Below are positions 1 to 8,255 of a DNA stretch of 64,000 bases, in pieces (within the stretch, counting starts at the first letter, position 1; each line of letters begins with the position of its first letter). The notes beneath the pieces are model-generated. The model saw only the letters and a list, made by a program, of their open reading frames with translations, had not been told where the DNA came from and ran no database searches. A program made the translations under genes and the position numbers. Origin of the DNA: Bacillus sp. 123MFChir2. Its GTDB lineage: Bacteria > Bacillota > Bacilli > Bacillales > Bacillaceae_G. Location: the NCBI RefSeq assembly GCF_000383235.1, contig NZ_KB910934.1, forward strand, positions 32,159 to 96,158, given 5' to 3'.

Positions 1-444
1 ATCGCGATGCACAATACCTTGACTATGAAAATAGGAAACAACATAAAGCACCTTATATAAAATAAGAAAAACTTCTTTCTCTGTATACATTTCTCCATAC
101 TCAAAAATAAAATCTTCAAATGTCTTTCCGCACATTTCCTCCATTACAAAAAAAGATCCTTTTCTCCATGAAAAACTATGAAAGAAACGAGGTATTGCAT
201 GATGCTCTACCTGCTGTAAAATCGCTTGCTCATATGTAAACGATTTCCTACCTGATGCATAGCGCTGTTTACTTTTTCGAAGTTGTTTTAATACTTTTTC
301 CTCACCAGACAACAAGTCAGTAACAAGATATGTAAAACCATAGCTCCCCATACCAAGAATACGCTGAATTTGATACCGCTGTGCAACGACAGTATCAATA
401 CACAGCGGTCGATCAAACCACGCCAAAACTTTTTGAAAATTCAT
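1..444 (-). CDS. YbdM-like serine/threonine protein kinase, 3' part outside window
   Basis: The first 148 residues are present; the gene runs off the left edge. The N-terminal lobe of a Hanks-type kinase is visible: a glycine-rich loop (LGMGSYGFTYLV, about residues 30-41), the ATP-anchoring lysine in VLKQLRK (about residue 53), and the HRD catalytic-loop motif exactly at the window edge (146-148). The start, with FDRP before the kinase fold and VLKQLR, resembles B. subtilis YbdM. No N-terminal membrane segment is seen. The start ATG overlaps the TGA of the upstream small gene by one base (TGATG), so translation is probably coupled. The substrate is unknown; the coupled Ser-rich peptide is a candidate by inference only. 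Confidence 0.85.
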   Translation of the reverse strand, partial: MNFQKVLAWFDRPLCIDTVVAQRYQIQRILGMGSYGFTYLVTDLLSGEEKVLKQLRKSKQRYASGRKSFTYEQAILQQVEHHAIPRFFHSFSWRKGSFFVMEEMCGKTFEDFIFEYGEMYTEKEVFLILYKVLYVVSYFHSQGIVHRD

Positions 445-635
445 CAACTACTAGAGAAAAAACTGCGACTTTTATGTTTTCTTTTATAATGATGATGCCC
501 ATACCCATGTGATGGATGATGCTTATGATGATCGCTGCTAGAATACGAACGATGTCGATGACGATAATCACTACTGGAGTAAGAGCGGTGCTTATGCTTA
601 TTGCCTAGAATAGAATCAATAATTTTTTTGAACAT
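444..635 (-). CDS. Small His/Ser/Tyr-rich basic protein coupled to kinase
   Basis: A 63-residue protein with no recognised domain. After a short hydrophobic/basic start, the rest is low complexity: the segment HRSYSSSD occurs twice, followed by a His-rich stretch (HHKHHPSHGYGHHHY) and a Lys/Arg/Ser tail ending SFFSSS. The ATG at 635 lies five bases after GAGGTG. A GTG one codon upstream is less well spaced. It is the promoter-proximal gene of a two-gene unit with the kinase. Composition suggests metal or nucleic-acid binding, or a phosphorylation substrate; these are inferences. Confidence 0.7.
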   Translation of the reverse strand: MFKKIIDSILGNKHKHRSYSSSDYRHRHRSYSSSDHHKHHPSHGYGHHHYKRKHKSRSFFSSS

Positions 636-721
636 CACTTCACCTCTTCAGAAAATTTTCCCTTTCATTATACCAAATACAGCACGATATAGTGATATTA
701 GTTTTATTATTTATACCGCAT

Positions 722-857
722 TAACGGGCAGTAAGCCCCCACCTCAAAATTGAGAGAAAAGCGAAGAATGTATTCGGGGGATAACTGCCCGTAAAAGCCC
801 GATTGGTTCAACTAACCATCAGTGAGAATGAAGCCCTCTACTGATGGAAGTTTCACT
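722..857. repeat. Dispersed hairpin repeat containing CCATCAGTG arms
   Basis: A non-coding stretch with nested inverted repeats. GGGCAGTAAGCCCCC near the left pairs with GGGGGATAACTGCCC in the middle, and CCATCAGTGAGA pairs with TCTACTGATGG near 820-850. The CCATCAGTG...CACTGATGGAAGTTTC theme recurs near 5919, 16132, 20599 and 45681 in this window. B. cereus group genomes carry many such small repeat families (bcr2-bcr18), but I cannot assign the exact family by eye. Confidence 0.6.
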
Positions 858-870
858 TTATACGATGCAA

Positions 871-895
871 AAAACGACGAGTCTATCCCGTCGTT
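871..895 (-). terminator. Intrinsic terminator of yozD
   Basis: The stem AACGACG/CGTCGTT is followed on the minus strand by TTTT. The yozD stop codon lies inside the 5' side of the hairpin. Confidence 0.75.
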
Positions 896-1079
896 ACTTC
901 CCCTCATCATCTTCGTCAAATACTTCATCAATCATACATTTCTCTAACAAATAATCAAATGCAATGTCTGCAAGGTCTTCAATTTCTTCGCGCTTTGGTA
1001 CGTATCCTCTTACAATTAATTGCTCATAAAAAAATTCTGCAATTTCTTCCGTATCAATCACGACTTCTATTTCCTTCAT
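894..1079 (-). CDS. yozD: YozD family small acidic protein
   Basis: A 61-residue, strongly acidic protein (MKEIEVVIDTEEIAEFFYEQ...) that I recognise as the YozD family of Bacillus. Its function is unknown. The in-frame reading can be extended two codons upstream, but the ATG at 1079 lies about six bases after AGGGGTG and is the likely start. It sits at the far end of the yod/kam cluster, as in B. subtilis (yozD-yodN-yozE-yokU-kamA). It has its own terminator. Confidence 0.85.
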   Translation of the reverse strand: MKEIEVVIDTEEIAEFFYEQLIVRGYVPKREEIEDLADIAFDYLLEKCMIDEVFDEDDEGK

Positions 1080-1233
1080 GAGCATCACCCCTTTAATTCT
1101 GTTTTATGAAGAAAAATAGAAATTATGTATAACAATAGAAAAACATTTTTCTTTTTTTGCTAGATATATAGGTTATATAAAAAAATAGTTTTGCATAAGA
1201 TGTAGTACAAGCTATATAAAGGAGGAAAACACA

Positions 1234-1389
1234 ATGAACTATAAACAAGAAATACTACATACAGAAGAAGATTTCATACATGAGGATGCGTGGGTGGACA
1301 AGCTAGTTTCTATATTTATTATCTTTTTAACAATTGTAGGCATACCATATACAATTTATATTTTCTTTCAATTCCTTCTCTCTTTCTAA
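1234..1389 (+). CDS. Small single-pass membrane protein, 51 aa
   Basis: A short gene (51 codons) opposite to its neighbours. A near-perfect ribosome binding site (AAAGGAGG) lies eight bases before the ATG. The first 24 residues are acidic and soluble (MNYKQEILHTEEDFIHEDAW). Residues 25-51 form one long hydrophobic helix rich in Ile and Phe. This looks like an N-in/C-out or tail-anchored peptide. I do not recognise a family. It ends two bases from the stop of the convergent yodN gene. Confidence 0.7.
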   Translation: MNYKQEILHTEEDFIHEDAWVDKLVSIFIIFLTIVGIPYTIYIFFQFLLSF

Positions 1390-1390
1390 G

Positions 1391-2053
1391 TTATTTTTTC
1401 TCGGATAATTTAATTAAATAATTACGTACAACTTCCATCACAATTTTATATTCTTCATCTTGAAATGTTTCATACAATGTTCTGTAATCATTAAAAATAT
1501 CTAACAAACCATCAATAATTTCTTTACGATTCGTTTTTATACTTACTTTTTTCGAATTATTAATAGACTTTAATTTCCCTAAATCTAGCTTATTCATACC
1601 CGCCTTATCTTGTTTCATCTTCTTTAAAATGACATTTGCTGTTTGCGCATTCGCAATCAGTGTCAAATCGGATTCATCTGCTTCGAGCCATTCACCATCT
1701 GTAATACGAGATAATTCATAAATTGCATCTTCCCAAGCATCATTTTTATAACGCCATACTTCCGTCCGGTAACCAACAACACGAAATACATCCTTTTCAT
1801 AGCCTGTAACTTGAACGAGATCACCAAACGTAAATTTATAATGAAGTTCAATCCATTCTGATTCGCCATCTTTCATTTCTTGCTCCGTCACAAGCTGCAG
1901 TGTATGTTCTACATAAAATCCATCGTGGTTGTTTACTTCATATACATAAACTCCGTCAAGCATTTTTATATTCGTGATTTTGCCCACTGTACCATATAAC
2001 GTAATCACGACTATATCTCCTATATTGTATTTGGGCTGCTTTTTTCTCGTCAT
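1391..2053 (-). CDS. yodN: YodN-like conserved protein
   Basis: A 220-residue soluble protein with no catalytic motif I can name. It contains two KOW/SH3-like beta-rich stretches (YNIGDIVVITLYGTVGKI near residue 10; YKFTFGDLVQVTGYE near residue 70) and a basic, helical C-terminal half. The assignment rests on its place between yozD and yozE, as in B. subtilis. The open frame extends to 2194, but the ATG at 2053 follows AAAGGAGAGAGAGAC and is preferred. A terminator separates it from yozE, so it probably has its own promoter. Confidence 0.7.
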   Translation of the reverse strand: MTRKKQPKYNIGDIVVITLYGTVGKITNIKMLDGVYVYEVNNHDGFYVEHTLQLVTEQEMKDGESEWIELHYKFTFGDLVQVTGYEKDVFRVVGYRTEVWRYKNDAWEDAIYELSRITDGEWLEADESDLTLIANAQTANVILKKMKQDKAGMNKLDLGKLKSINNSKKVSIKTNRKEIIDGLLDIFNDYRTLYETFQDEEYKIVMEVVRNYLIKLSEKK

Positions 2054-2169
2054 GTCTCTCTCTCCTTTTGAAGTCGTGATTTTAAGTATGTGACGATAAC
2101 AGTATATGCGACCCAATACGAAAACGCTTATCACATGAGGTTGTATACTTGAATATTTTTCATAAAAAA

Positions 2170-2191
2170 TACACTCCTCTATTGGAGTGTA
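2170..2191 (-). terminator. Terminator downstream of yozE
   Basis: TACACTCC/GGAGTGTA stem with a six-base loop, followed on the minus strand by ATTTTTTATG. It lies between the yozE stop and the yodN start. Confidence 0.7.
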
Positions 2192-2246
2192 CATAAAACA
2201 AATTGAAAATGATTAATTAAAACGTTCTAAAAATAGGCGTTTCACT

Positions 2247-2465
2247 CTACCGCTCTTGCATATATAATTCCCATGCGCGATCAAAAATGCTCATACTATC
2301 TAATGAACCGCTTAATTCTAAGTATGAACTAATTTCATCATAATCCTCCGATTGCTTTGGAAAACTATGATCTTCATACATTATTTCCGCCAAGTCGCAT
2401 AGTTCATTTTTTGCTAAAGAAGCACGATGCTTCATCATATAATGATAAAATGACTTTTTCAACAA
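2247..2465 (-). CDS. yozE: YozE family protein (SAM-like fold)
   Basis: A 72-residue protein matching the YozE family: SFYHYMMKHR at the start, then YEDHSFPKQSEDYDEISSYLE. The family is a small all-helical (SAM-like) protein of unknown function. It starts with TTG (two adjacent TTG codons at 2465 and 2462, after TAGGGA). Upstream yokU is separated by a terminator at 2517-2539. Confidence 0.85.
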   Translation of the reverse strand: MLKKSFYHYMMKHRASLAKNELCDLAEIMYEDHSFPKQSEDYDEISSYLELSGSLDSMSIFDRAWELYMQER

Positions 2466-2516
2466 TATTCCCTACCTTTCTAACTTGGCTACATTATACA
2501 AGCCAAACAAGAAAAA

Positions 2517-2539
2517 AACCAGCATAAAAAATGCTGGTT
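2517..2539 (-). terminator. Terminator after yokU
   Basis: AACCAGCAT/ATGCTGGTT stem followed on the minus strand by TTTTTTTC. It begins at the yokU stop codon and ends the kamA-yokU transcript. Confidence 0.8.
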
Positions 2540-2810
2540 AAAAATCAAAATAATTTCGCTTTAATAAACGCGGACGCTCCATGAGATCTGTATATGTGAC
2601 TTGTTTTGGTAAATCTTTCGTATAAATTAAAAAGAGCTGGTCTTCAATTTCTTTCACAGTAGTATCTGATTGATAATGCATTCCGCAATTTGGACATGCG
2701 ATACAAGGTGTTTCTTCAATTGTAACTGTTTGTGTTCCATCTGGTAATTCCCAGTATACAGTATTTACACTTTCAATTGCTTCTTCACCTTCACACCACA
2801 TACATCTCAT
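2538..2810 (-). CDS. yokU: YokU family zinc-finger-like protein
   Basis: A 90-residue protein with two CxxC pairs (MRCMWCEG at the N terminus and CPNCG near residue 40, preceded by PCIAC). This is typical of the YokU family and its YgiT-type zinc-binding fold. Its ATG overlaps the kamA stop as ATGA, so translation is coupled to lysine aminomutase. The role is unknown; the tight link to kamA suggests an accessory or regulatory function (inference). Confidence 0.85.
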   Translation of the reverse strand: MRCMWCEGEEAIESVNTVYWELPDGTQTVTIEETPCIACPNCGMHYQSDTTVKEIEDQLFLIYTKDLPKQVTYTDLMERPRLLKRNYFDF

Positions 2811-4225
2811 ACTGCATCTCCCTCAGTTTTTGTACTCTCATCTAATTTTGCCATTTGTGCTTGATATTTTTTATCTTTCAACTGGTCACGTTTGTCACGT
2901 TTATCTTTTAATGAAGCATGCGTTGTATTTGTTTCATAATCTTTACGGCGGTTCATACGCTGTAAGCCTTCTGGTACAAGGTTAAACTTCTTATCACTCA
3001 TAAGTGCTGCTACACCAACATCAGAGCGCTTTTCTTCGTAAGTAGGATAAATTTCTTTGAAATATCCTTCTGCTCTGCCTGCTACATAATTCTCTGGCTC
3101 TGGATACGTTGTAATCACACCTTCAAAGTTACGAAGAACAACTTTATCAGCGCTTTGTGAAATAATGTAGTTTGGCTGAACGGCAATTTTACCACCGCCG
3201 CCCGGTGCATCTACAACAAATGTTGGAACTGCATAACCAGATGTATGTCCGCGTAATCCTTCAATAATTTCAAGACCTTTTGATACTGGCGCACGGAAAT
3301 GGCCAATACCTTCTGATAAGTCACATTGATAAATATAGTAAGGACGTACGCGAATTTTCACTAAATCGTGCATCAATTTTTTCATAATTGGTACGCTATC
3401 GTTAATACCTGCTAAAATAACAGCTTGATTTCCAAGCGGTACACCTGCATTTGCAAGCATTTCACAAGCAAGTTTCGATTCTTCTGTAATTTCAATAGAC
3501 GTATTAAAATGTGTATTTAACCAAACTGGATGGTATTTCTTAATAATATTGCAAAGGTTTTCCGTAATACGCTGCGGAAATACAACAGGAGCCCTTGTTC
3601 CAATACGAATAATTTCCACATGCGGAATTGCACGTAAGTTCTTTAAAATATACTCTAAAATGTTATCGTTAATAAGAAGTCCGTCACCACCAGATATTAA
3701 TACGTCACGAACTTGCGGCGTTTCACGAATATAAGCAATCGCTTCGTCTAATTGCTTCTTTGGAACACCCATTCCAATTTGTCCACTAAAACGACGACGT
3801 GTACAGTAACGGCAATACATAGAACATTGATTTGTTACTAAAAATAGAACACGGTCTGGATAACGGTGTGTTAACCCCGGAACTGGTGAATCTTCATCTT
3901 CATGAAGCGGGTCTTCTAAATCATACTTCGTTTTATATAATTCTTCTGAAATCGGTACAGATTGCATGCGAATTGGACAACGTGGATCATCTGGATTCAT
4001 AAGAGATGCATAGTATGGTGTAATGTTTAATGGGATTGTTTTTGTTGAAATTTTAACACCTTCTTCTTCTTCTGGTGTTAAATTAATGACTTTCTTTAAA
4101 TCATCTAATGTTTTAATTGTATTTGTTAATTGCCAAATCCAATCGTTCCATTGCTCCTCTGTAACATCTTTCCATAGTTCAATCTCTTTCCAATGACGTT
4201 CTGGTTTATATACGTCGTGTAACAT
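2807..4225 (-). CDS. kamA: L-lysine 2,3-aminomutase
   Basis: A 472-residue radical-SAM/PLP enzyme converting L-lysine to L-beta-lysine. The radical-SAM triad CSMYCRYC is at about residues 134-141, and the glycine-rich loop with the PLP lysine (PGGGGK) is near residue 338. The whole protein closely follows Bacillus KamA, including PYYASLM and IRIGTRAPVVFPQRI. The second ATG (4225) is chosen because the first (4231) touches the GGGGG Shine-Dalgarno. A textbook -24/-12 promoter lies 39-55 bases upstream. It is the first gene of a kamA-yokU unit. In B. thuringiensis kamA is known to be driven by sigma-54 with KamR and by sigma-K read-through. Confidence 0.96.
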   Translation of the reverse strand: MLHDVYKPERHWKEIELWKDVTEEQWNDWIWQLTNTIKTLDDLKKVINLTPEEEEGVKISTKTIPLNITPYYASLMNPDDPRCPIRMQSVPISEELYKTKYDLEDPLHEDEDSPVPGLTHRYPDRVLFLVTNQCSMYCRYCTRRRFSGQIGMGVPKKQLDEAIAYIRETPQVRDVLISGGDGLLINDNILEYILKNLRAIPHVEIIRIGTRAPVVFPQRITENLCNIIKKYHPVWLNTHFNTSIEITEESKLACEMLANAGVPLGNQAVILAGINDSVPIMKKLMHDLVKIRVRPYYIYQCDLSEGIGHFRAPVSKGLEIIEGLRGHTSGYAVPTFVVDAPGGGGKIAVQPNYIISQSADKVVLRNFEGVITTYPEPENYVAGRAEGYFKEIYPTYEEKRSDVGVAALMSDKKFNLVPEGLQRMNRRKDYETNTTHASLKDKRDKRDQLKDKKYQAQMAKLDESTKTEGDAV

Positions 4226-4263
4226 TGCCATTCCCCCTTTTTCAAACGCTCACTACTTATTAA

Positions 4264-4280
4264 AGCAATAATCATGCCAA
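4264..4280 (-). promoter_or_regulatory. Sigma-54 promoter of kamA
   Basis: On the minus strand the sequence reads TTGGCATGATTATTGCT. It matches TGGCAC-N5-TTGCW except for the final C, with exact GG-to-GC spacing. It lies 39 bases before the kamA ATG, directly downstream of a gene for a sigma-54 activator. Confidence 0.85.
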
Positions 4281-4469
4281 CTTTAACAGTTACATCTAAA
4301 TTTTGATCCTCATCTATTCGTACAACCTTGGCTATTACAAGCTTCTTTACTATAAAAATATCGTTTTATACGAAAATAAAATAAAAACACCTCTTAAAAA
4401 ACAGAATTTTCTTTACTTTTATATATGTAAGCTCTCATTTATTGGTGCAAATGCACAAAAAGCTGCCAA

Positions 4470-5849
4470 TTATTCGGCATATTTCGCATATTTATTTAAT
4501 TTATACTGCAAAGTTTGTCTTGGAATGCCTAACAACTTTGCAGCTTGCAAAACATTTCCTTTCGCTTCTAACATTGCATGTTCAATCAACTCGTTTTCCG
4601 TTTTATACAGCGCCTCCCGAAGCGGTAATATCGGCCTTTTCTGCAGATGCGGCGTTTGTCGAAACGAACGTGGTAAACAAGATAGCGTTAGTATTTTCCC
4701 TTCTGCTACAATGACCGCATGTTCAATCATATGCTTTAATTCACGTACATTACCTGGCCAATGGTATTGAAGCAATCGCTTCTTTGCCCCTTCATCTATA
4801 CCAATCACATTCTTTTTATATTCCTTGTTATAAGCCTGTAAAAAGTGCGGAGCTAATAATACAATATCTTCCTTCCGCTCACGAAGCGGCGGGATAAATA
4901 AAGAAAACACATTTAATCGATAATATAAATCTGTACGAATTTTATTTTCACGAAGGCACTCATCTGGGGGTTGATTCATTGCGGTAATCACACGCACATC
5001 AACTTTTCTTGTCTTATTATCACCGATGCGGCGAATAACACCATCTTCTAGTACGCGAAGCATTTTTGCTTGTAAATCTAACGGCATCGAATTCAGTTCA
5101 TCTAAAAATAATGTACCACCGTCCGCAAGCTCAAATAAACCTGCGCGCTCTATTGCACCTGTATAACTTCCTTTAGTTGTTCCAAACAGTAAACTTTCAA
5201 GTAATGATTCTGGCAAAGCAGCACAGTTTTGAGCGATAAACGCGTTATTTCTTCTTTTCGATGCTTCATGTATTGCTTGTACAAATAACTCTTTTCCCGT
5301 TCCTGTTTCCCCGTAAATCAGTACGTTCGCATTCGTAGTCGCAACCTTTTGCGCCAATTGTTTCGTTTGTAAAAAGCGCATATCATTCGTTATAATCGTA
5401 TCGAATGCTACATGTCTGTATGGTGCTTTTTTCGGTGGTGACCGCTTCATTTTGGACTGCAAGTCAGCAATTTTTTCCGTCAACTTTTGAATAGTAGAAT
5501 AATCTTTTGCAATTTCAACAGCGCCAGCAATGCGTCCTTCTATAAAAATAGGAAGTGTTGTATTCACCGTGTATACATCTTCTCCCCTTCGATTTTGATA
5601 TCGCTGCACTTGGTGTAGAATTGGCTTTTTCATTTGCAATACCTTTAACAGTGTACTCGTTTCTGGAGTTAACGAAGGAAATGCTTCTAATAAATATTTA
5701 CCAAGTACATCTTCTACATTCGATCCATCATGTTTTGCTGCTACTGAATTATAAAAAATCGTAACCCCATTTTCATCTACTGCATGAATAGCTTCATCAA
5801 TGCTACTTAAAATCGCTTCAATTACTTCTTGTGTTGAAATCGCCAGCAA
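4470..5849 (-). CDS. kamR: Sigma-54-dependent transcriptional activator KamR
   Basis: A 459-residue enhancer-binding protein of the RocR type. It has an N-terminal PAS domain (about 5-120), an AAA+ domain with Walker A GETGTGKE (180-187), a sigma-54 contact loop GSYTGA (227-232; the common form is GAFTGA), Walker B TLFLDE (about 246-251), and a C-terminal Fis-type helix-turn-helix ([17 protein letters not shown]). It starts with TTG, seven bases after AGGAGGGG; no in-frame ATG is better placed. It lies between yodP and kamA and presumably activates both flanking units. The PAS domain suggests small-molecule sensing, perhaps of lysine or a product. Confidence 0.93.
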   Translation of the reverse strand: MLAISTQEVIEAILSSIDEAIHAVDENGVTIFYNSVAAKHDGSNVEDVLGKYLLEAFPSLTPETSTLLKVLQMKKPILHQVQRYQNRRGEDVYTVNTTLPIFIEGRIAGAVEIAKDYSTIQKLTEKIADLQSKMKRSPPKKAPYRHVAFDTIITNDMRFLQTKQLAQKVATTNANVLIYGETGTGKELFVQAIHEASKRRNNAFIAQNCAALPESLLESLLFGTTKGSYTGAIERAGLFELADGGTLFLDELNSMPLDLQAKMLRVLEDGVIRRIGDNKTRKVDVRVITAMNQPPDECLRENKIRTDLYYRLNVFSLFIPPLRERKEDIVLLAPHFLQAYNKEYKKNVIGIDEGAKKRLLQYHWPGNVRELKHMIEHAVIVAEGKILTLSCLPRSFRQTPHLQKRPILPLREALYKTENELIEHAMLEAKGNVLQAAKLLGIPRQTLQYKLNKYAKYAE

Positions 5850-5876
5850 CGCATTCCCCTCCTTCGCTCAAAAACC

Positions 5877-5892
5877 AGCAATTATGATGCCT
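5877..5892 (-). promoter_or_regulatory. Probable sigma-54 promoter of kamR
   Basis: The minus strand reads AGGCATCATAATTGCT: GG and GC at exactly the -24/-12 spacing, with TTGCT as in the kamA promoter. The predicted start leaves a leader of about 15-20 bases, just enough to include the AGGAGGGG ribosome binding site. This implies positive autoregulation. Confidence 0.6.
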
Positions 5893-5918
5893 AATTTTGA
5901 GCATTTACTGCTAAAATG

Positions 5919-5966
5919 AAACTCCCATCAGCGAAGATTTTTTTCTTCTACGCTGATGGAAGTTAA
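5919..5966. repeat. CCATCAGCG hairpin repeat
   Basis: Inverted repeat AACTCCCATCAGCG...CGCTGATGGAAGTT with a T-rich loop, between yodP and kamR. It belongs to the same repeat theme as the elements near 820 and 20599 and could also act as a terminator or attenuator of the yodT-P transcript. Confidence 0.6.
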
Positions 5967-6000
5967 ACGAATCGATTCTTAATGAATCCTTATCTACTAG

Positions 6001-6136
6001 ATAAGACCATTTTGGTTATTTAACATACAACTCCAGGCTATACAGAACGAAACCTGACCGCTTCTATGCACGACCAGATGCTCTCGCCCCCCTAAAAAAG
6101 GATCTGCATGTCAGTTTTTCAATTTGTATTTATATA
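6001..6136 (+). repeat. Decayed bcr1 repeat
   Basis: The left part (CCATTTTGGTTATTTAACATAC), the middle (CCTGACCGCTTCTATGC, CCAGATGCTCTCGCCCCCCTAAAAAAGG) and the right end (TCAGTTTTTCAATTTGTATTTATAT) align with the full copies at 51637 and 59651, with about 60 bases missing. Its right TTTATAT end provides the stop codon of yodP. Confidence 0.8.
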
Positions 6137-6975
6137 CGTGATAAATCCTTTACCCAAACGTTCATATCCTCTAACTTATCAAAAATATAACAGTTATTCG
6201 CAAGTCTTCCTGTGTACGTATATCCAAGTTGATAAAACGCTGCGTTCATACCAAATGAGAGTGACCGTGCAATTGTATACGAACAAAAAACACCTCTCTC
6301 TTGCAGTTCATCTTCTAACTTCATCAGTAAACTTTTCATAAAACCATGCTTTCGATACTCAGGTAACGTTGCACAATTTGTTAATTCTGCATTTCCCTCT
6401 TTTACGTTTATTTCTGCTGAAGCAGTACTTATAATCTTTCCTTCCGTTTCATACACGTAATAAATTGTATCTTCCTTCATCGTTTTCACAATATAATCGA
6501 ATTCATTTAAAGGTGTAGGATAAATCTCAAATACTTTTCCGAATACGTCCGCAAGCTGCTTTGCATCTCCTTCTGTTGCTTTTCGCAACACAAACTGTGC
6601 TGGTATCTCCTTTTCTACTACTTGTTTAGCGATTACAACACTCACAATCTCATCTTCCTTCACCCACTGCACACTATTACGGCGCTCATCATCTCGATAT
6701 TTCACCATAAAATACGCATCATGACCTTGAAAGTACTGTGGAATACTTGCTTCTAGCATATAACCAAGAGAGAGCCACGCCGAAATATGTTCCCTTTTTC
6801 CTTTTATAATTAATTTCGTGAAAGAATGAGAGTTTGCGAGTTCTTCAACCCTATGCATTACTTGTTCGACATTTCCCTTATAATGGTCAACTCGAATACG
6901 TTTATTAAAATAATCTAATGTACCTTCTACTGTATAGTACTTCGTCTGTTCTGCAAATTCTTCGTAGTATTTCAT
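6130..6975 (-). CDS. ablB: Beta-lysine N6-acetyltransferase YodP
   Basis: A 281-residue GNAT enzyme, equivalent to YodP/AblB, that acetylates L-beta-lysine at N6. The acetyl-CoA loop reads YRKHGFMKSLL near residue 215, preceded by a typical beta4 strand. Only the C-terminal ~140 residues are a classical GNAT domain; the N-terminal half is the usual family extension. Its ATG overlaps the yodQ stop as ATGA, and GAGGTGG is well spaced. An upstream in-frame reading to 7008 exists but is unnecessary. The last codons and stop come from the TTTAT target and end of a bcr1 repeat, so the C terminus may differ slightly from relatives. Confidence 0.92.
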   Translation of the reverse strand: MKYYEEFAEQTKYYTVEGTLDYFNKRIRVDHYKGNVEQVMHRVEELANSHSFTKLIIKGKREHISAWLSLGYMLEASIPQYFQGHDAYFMVKYRDDERRNSVQWVKEDEIVSVVIAKQVVEKEIPAQFVLRKATEGDAKQLADVFGKVFEIYPTPLNEFDYIVKTMKEDTIYYVYETEGKIISTASAEINVKEGNAELTNCATLPEYRKHGFMKSLLMKLEDELQERGVFCSYTIARSLSFGMNAAFYQLGYTYTGRLANNCYIFDKLEDMNVWVKDLSRI

Positions 6976-8240
6976 TTGTCCACCTCGCACCACTCTAGCA
7001 GTGTGCATGCAATAATCTTTGCTGCTGCAATCATTTTATTAATTTCAATATATTCATTTGGATAATGAGCGACTTTCGTTTCACCTGGGCCGAACACGAT
7101 CGTTGGAATATTTGCGATTTGCGTAAATAACCCTCCATCTGTTCCCCACGGTGATGCCTCAATAATTGGCTCTGTACCTTCAATTTGTACAAAATTGTCC
7201 TTTAACATCGTGATAAGCGGATGATTTTCTTCTAATTCACCTGGAACCCATCGTGCGCCAAACCATTCTACTTCTACTGGATGTTCTGTAAACCATGGAT
7301 CTACCTGATTTAACTGTCCTATCCAATTTTCAAACTCTTTTTTTGCCTCTTCCATACTTTCATTTGGCGCTACCCCATATCTTCCTTCTAAAGTAAGAAA
7401 ATCAGGTACAGAACTTGGCCAGCTGCCACCTTCAATTTTCCCGATATTAATCGGAATTGGAATCGGGATTTCTTTATATAATGGATCAGTAATCCGTTCA
7501 TTTCGTTTTCCTTCTAGCTTCCTTATATGCTCTATAACAAACATACTTTTTTCAATAGCACTTACACCTTCATAACGTGTCCCACCATGCGCAGCTTTCC
7601 CTTTTACGAATAAACGAAACCACATTGAACCTTGTTGTTTCGAGAAAAATTTCATATTCGTCGGCTCTGGGATAATTACACCATCTGCCTCGTAGCCTCG
7701 TAAAAGTGTCGCAAGCGTACCTGCGCCGCCACTCTCTTCTTCTATTACACTTTGAAAATATACATCTCCCTTTAAAGAAATGCCTGTTGCTACAATGGCT
7801 TCTATCGCCAACATAAGCGATACATTACCACCTTTCATATCAGTTGTGCCGCGCCCGTATACACGATTCCCAATTTTTTCTCCGGCATATGGATTATGCT
7901 CCCACTGCTTTAAATCACCTTCAGGCACAACATCAATATGACCATTTAAAATCATCGACTTTCCGCCGCCACTTCCCTTTAACGTTGCTACAATATTAGG
8001 ACTATCGTTAAAATTTGTACGCGGTGAGACGAAATACGGATGATCTTTCATTTTCGTAAACGAAGGTTCCCAAATATCTAAATCTAAACCAAGCTCACGC
8101 AGCTTTTCAATTACAACCGCTTGCGCACCGCTTTCATCTCCACTCGTACTTTTTTCTTGAATTAAACGTTTTAATAATTTCACACTCATATTTTCATGAC
8201 TTTCAATATATTCACACACTTGTTTTTTATATTGCTCCAA
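6972..8240 (-). CDS. yodQ: M20-family deacylase/peptidase YodQ
   Basis: A 422-residue ArgE/DapE-type metallohydrolase. Metal-binding motifs are visible: GHIDVVPEG (about residue 100), GRGTTDMKGG (about 132), EEESGG (catalytic Glu, about 167). In the kam locus it probably removes the acetyl group from a late intermediate such as 4-acetamidobutyrate (inference from context and subsystem knowledge). TTG start six bases after AAGGAGAGG. It follows yodR by 15 bases and is coupled to yodP. Confidence 0.9.
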   Translation of the reverse strand: MEQYKKQVCEYIESHENMSVKLLKRLIQEKSTSGDESGAQAVVIEKLRELGLDLDIWEPSFTKMKDHPYFVSPRTNFNDSPNIVATLKGSGGGKSMILNGHIDVVPEGDLKQWEHNPYAGEKIGNRVYGRGTTDMKGGNVSLMLAIEAIVATGISLKGDVYFQSVIEEESGGAGTLATLLRGYEADGVIIPEPTNMKFFSKQQGSMWFRLFVKGKAAHGGTRYEGVSAIEKSMFVIEHIRKLEGKRNERITDPLYKEIPIPIPINIGKIEGGSWPSSVPDFLTLEGRYGVAPNESMEEAKKEFENWIGQLNQVDPWFTEHPVEVEWFGARWVPGELEENHPLITMLKDNFVQIEGTEPIIEASPWGTDGGLFTQIANIPTIVFGPGETKVAHYPNEYIEINKMIAAAKIIACTLLEWCEVDK

Positions 8241-8255
8241 TTGTTACCTCTCCTT

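Noticed and set aside
4303-4770. A 155-codon plus-strand frame opposite the end of kamR
   Set aside because: Antisense shadow of the conserved Fis-type helix-turn-helix of KamR; no start signal.
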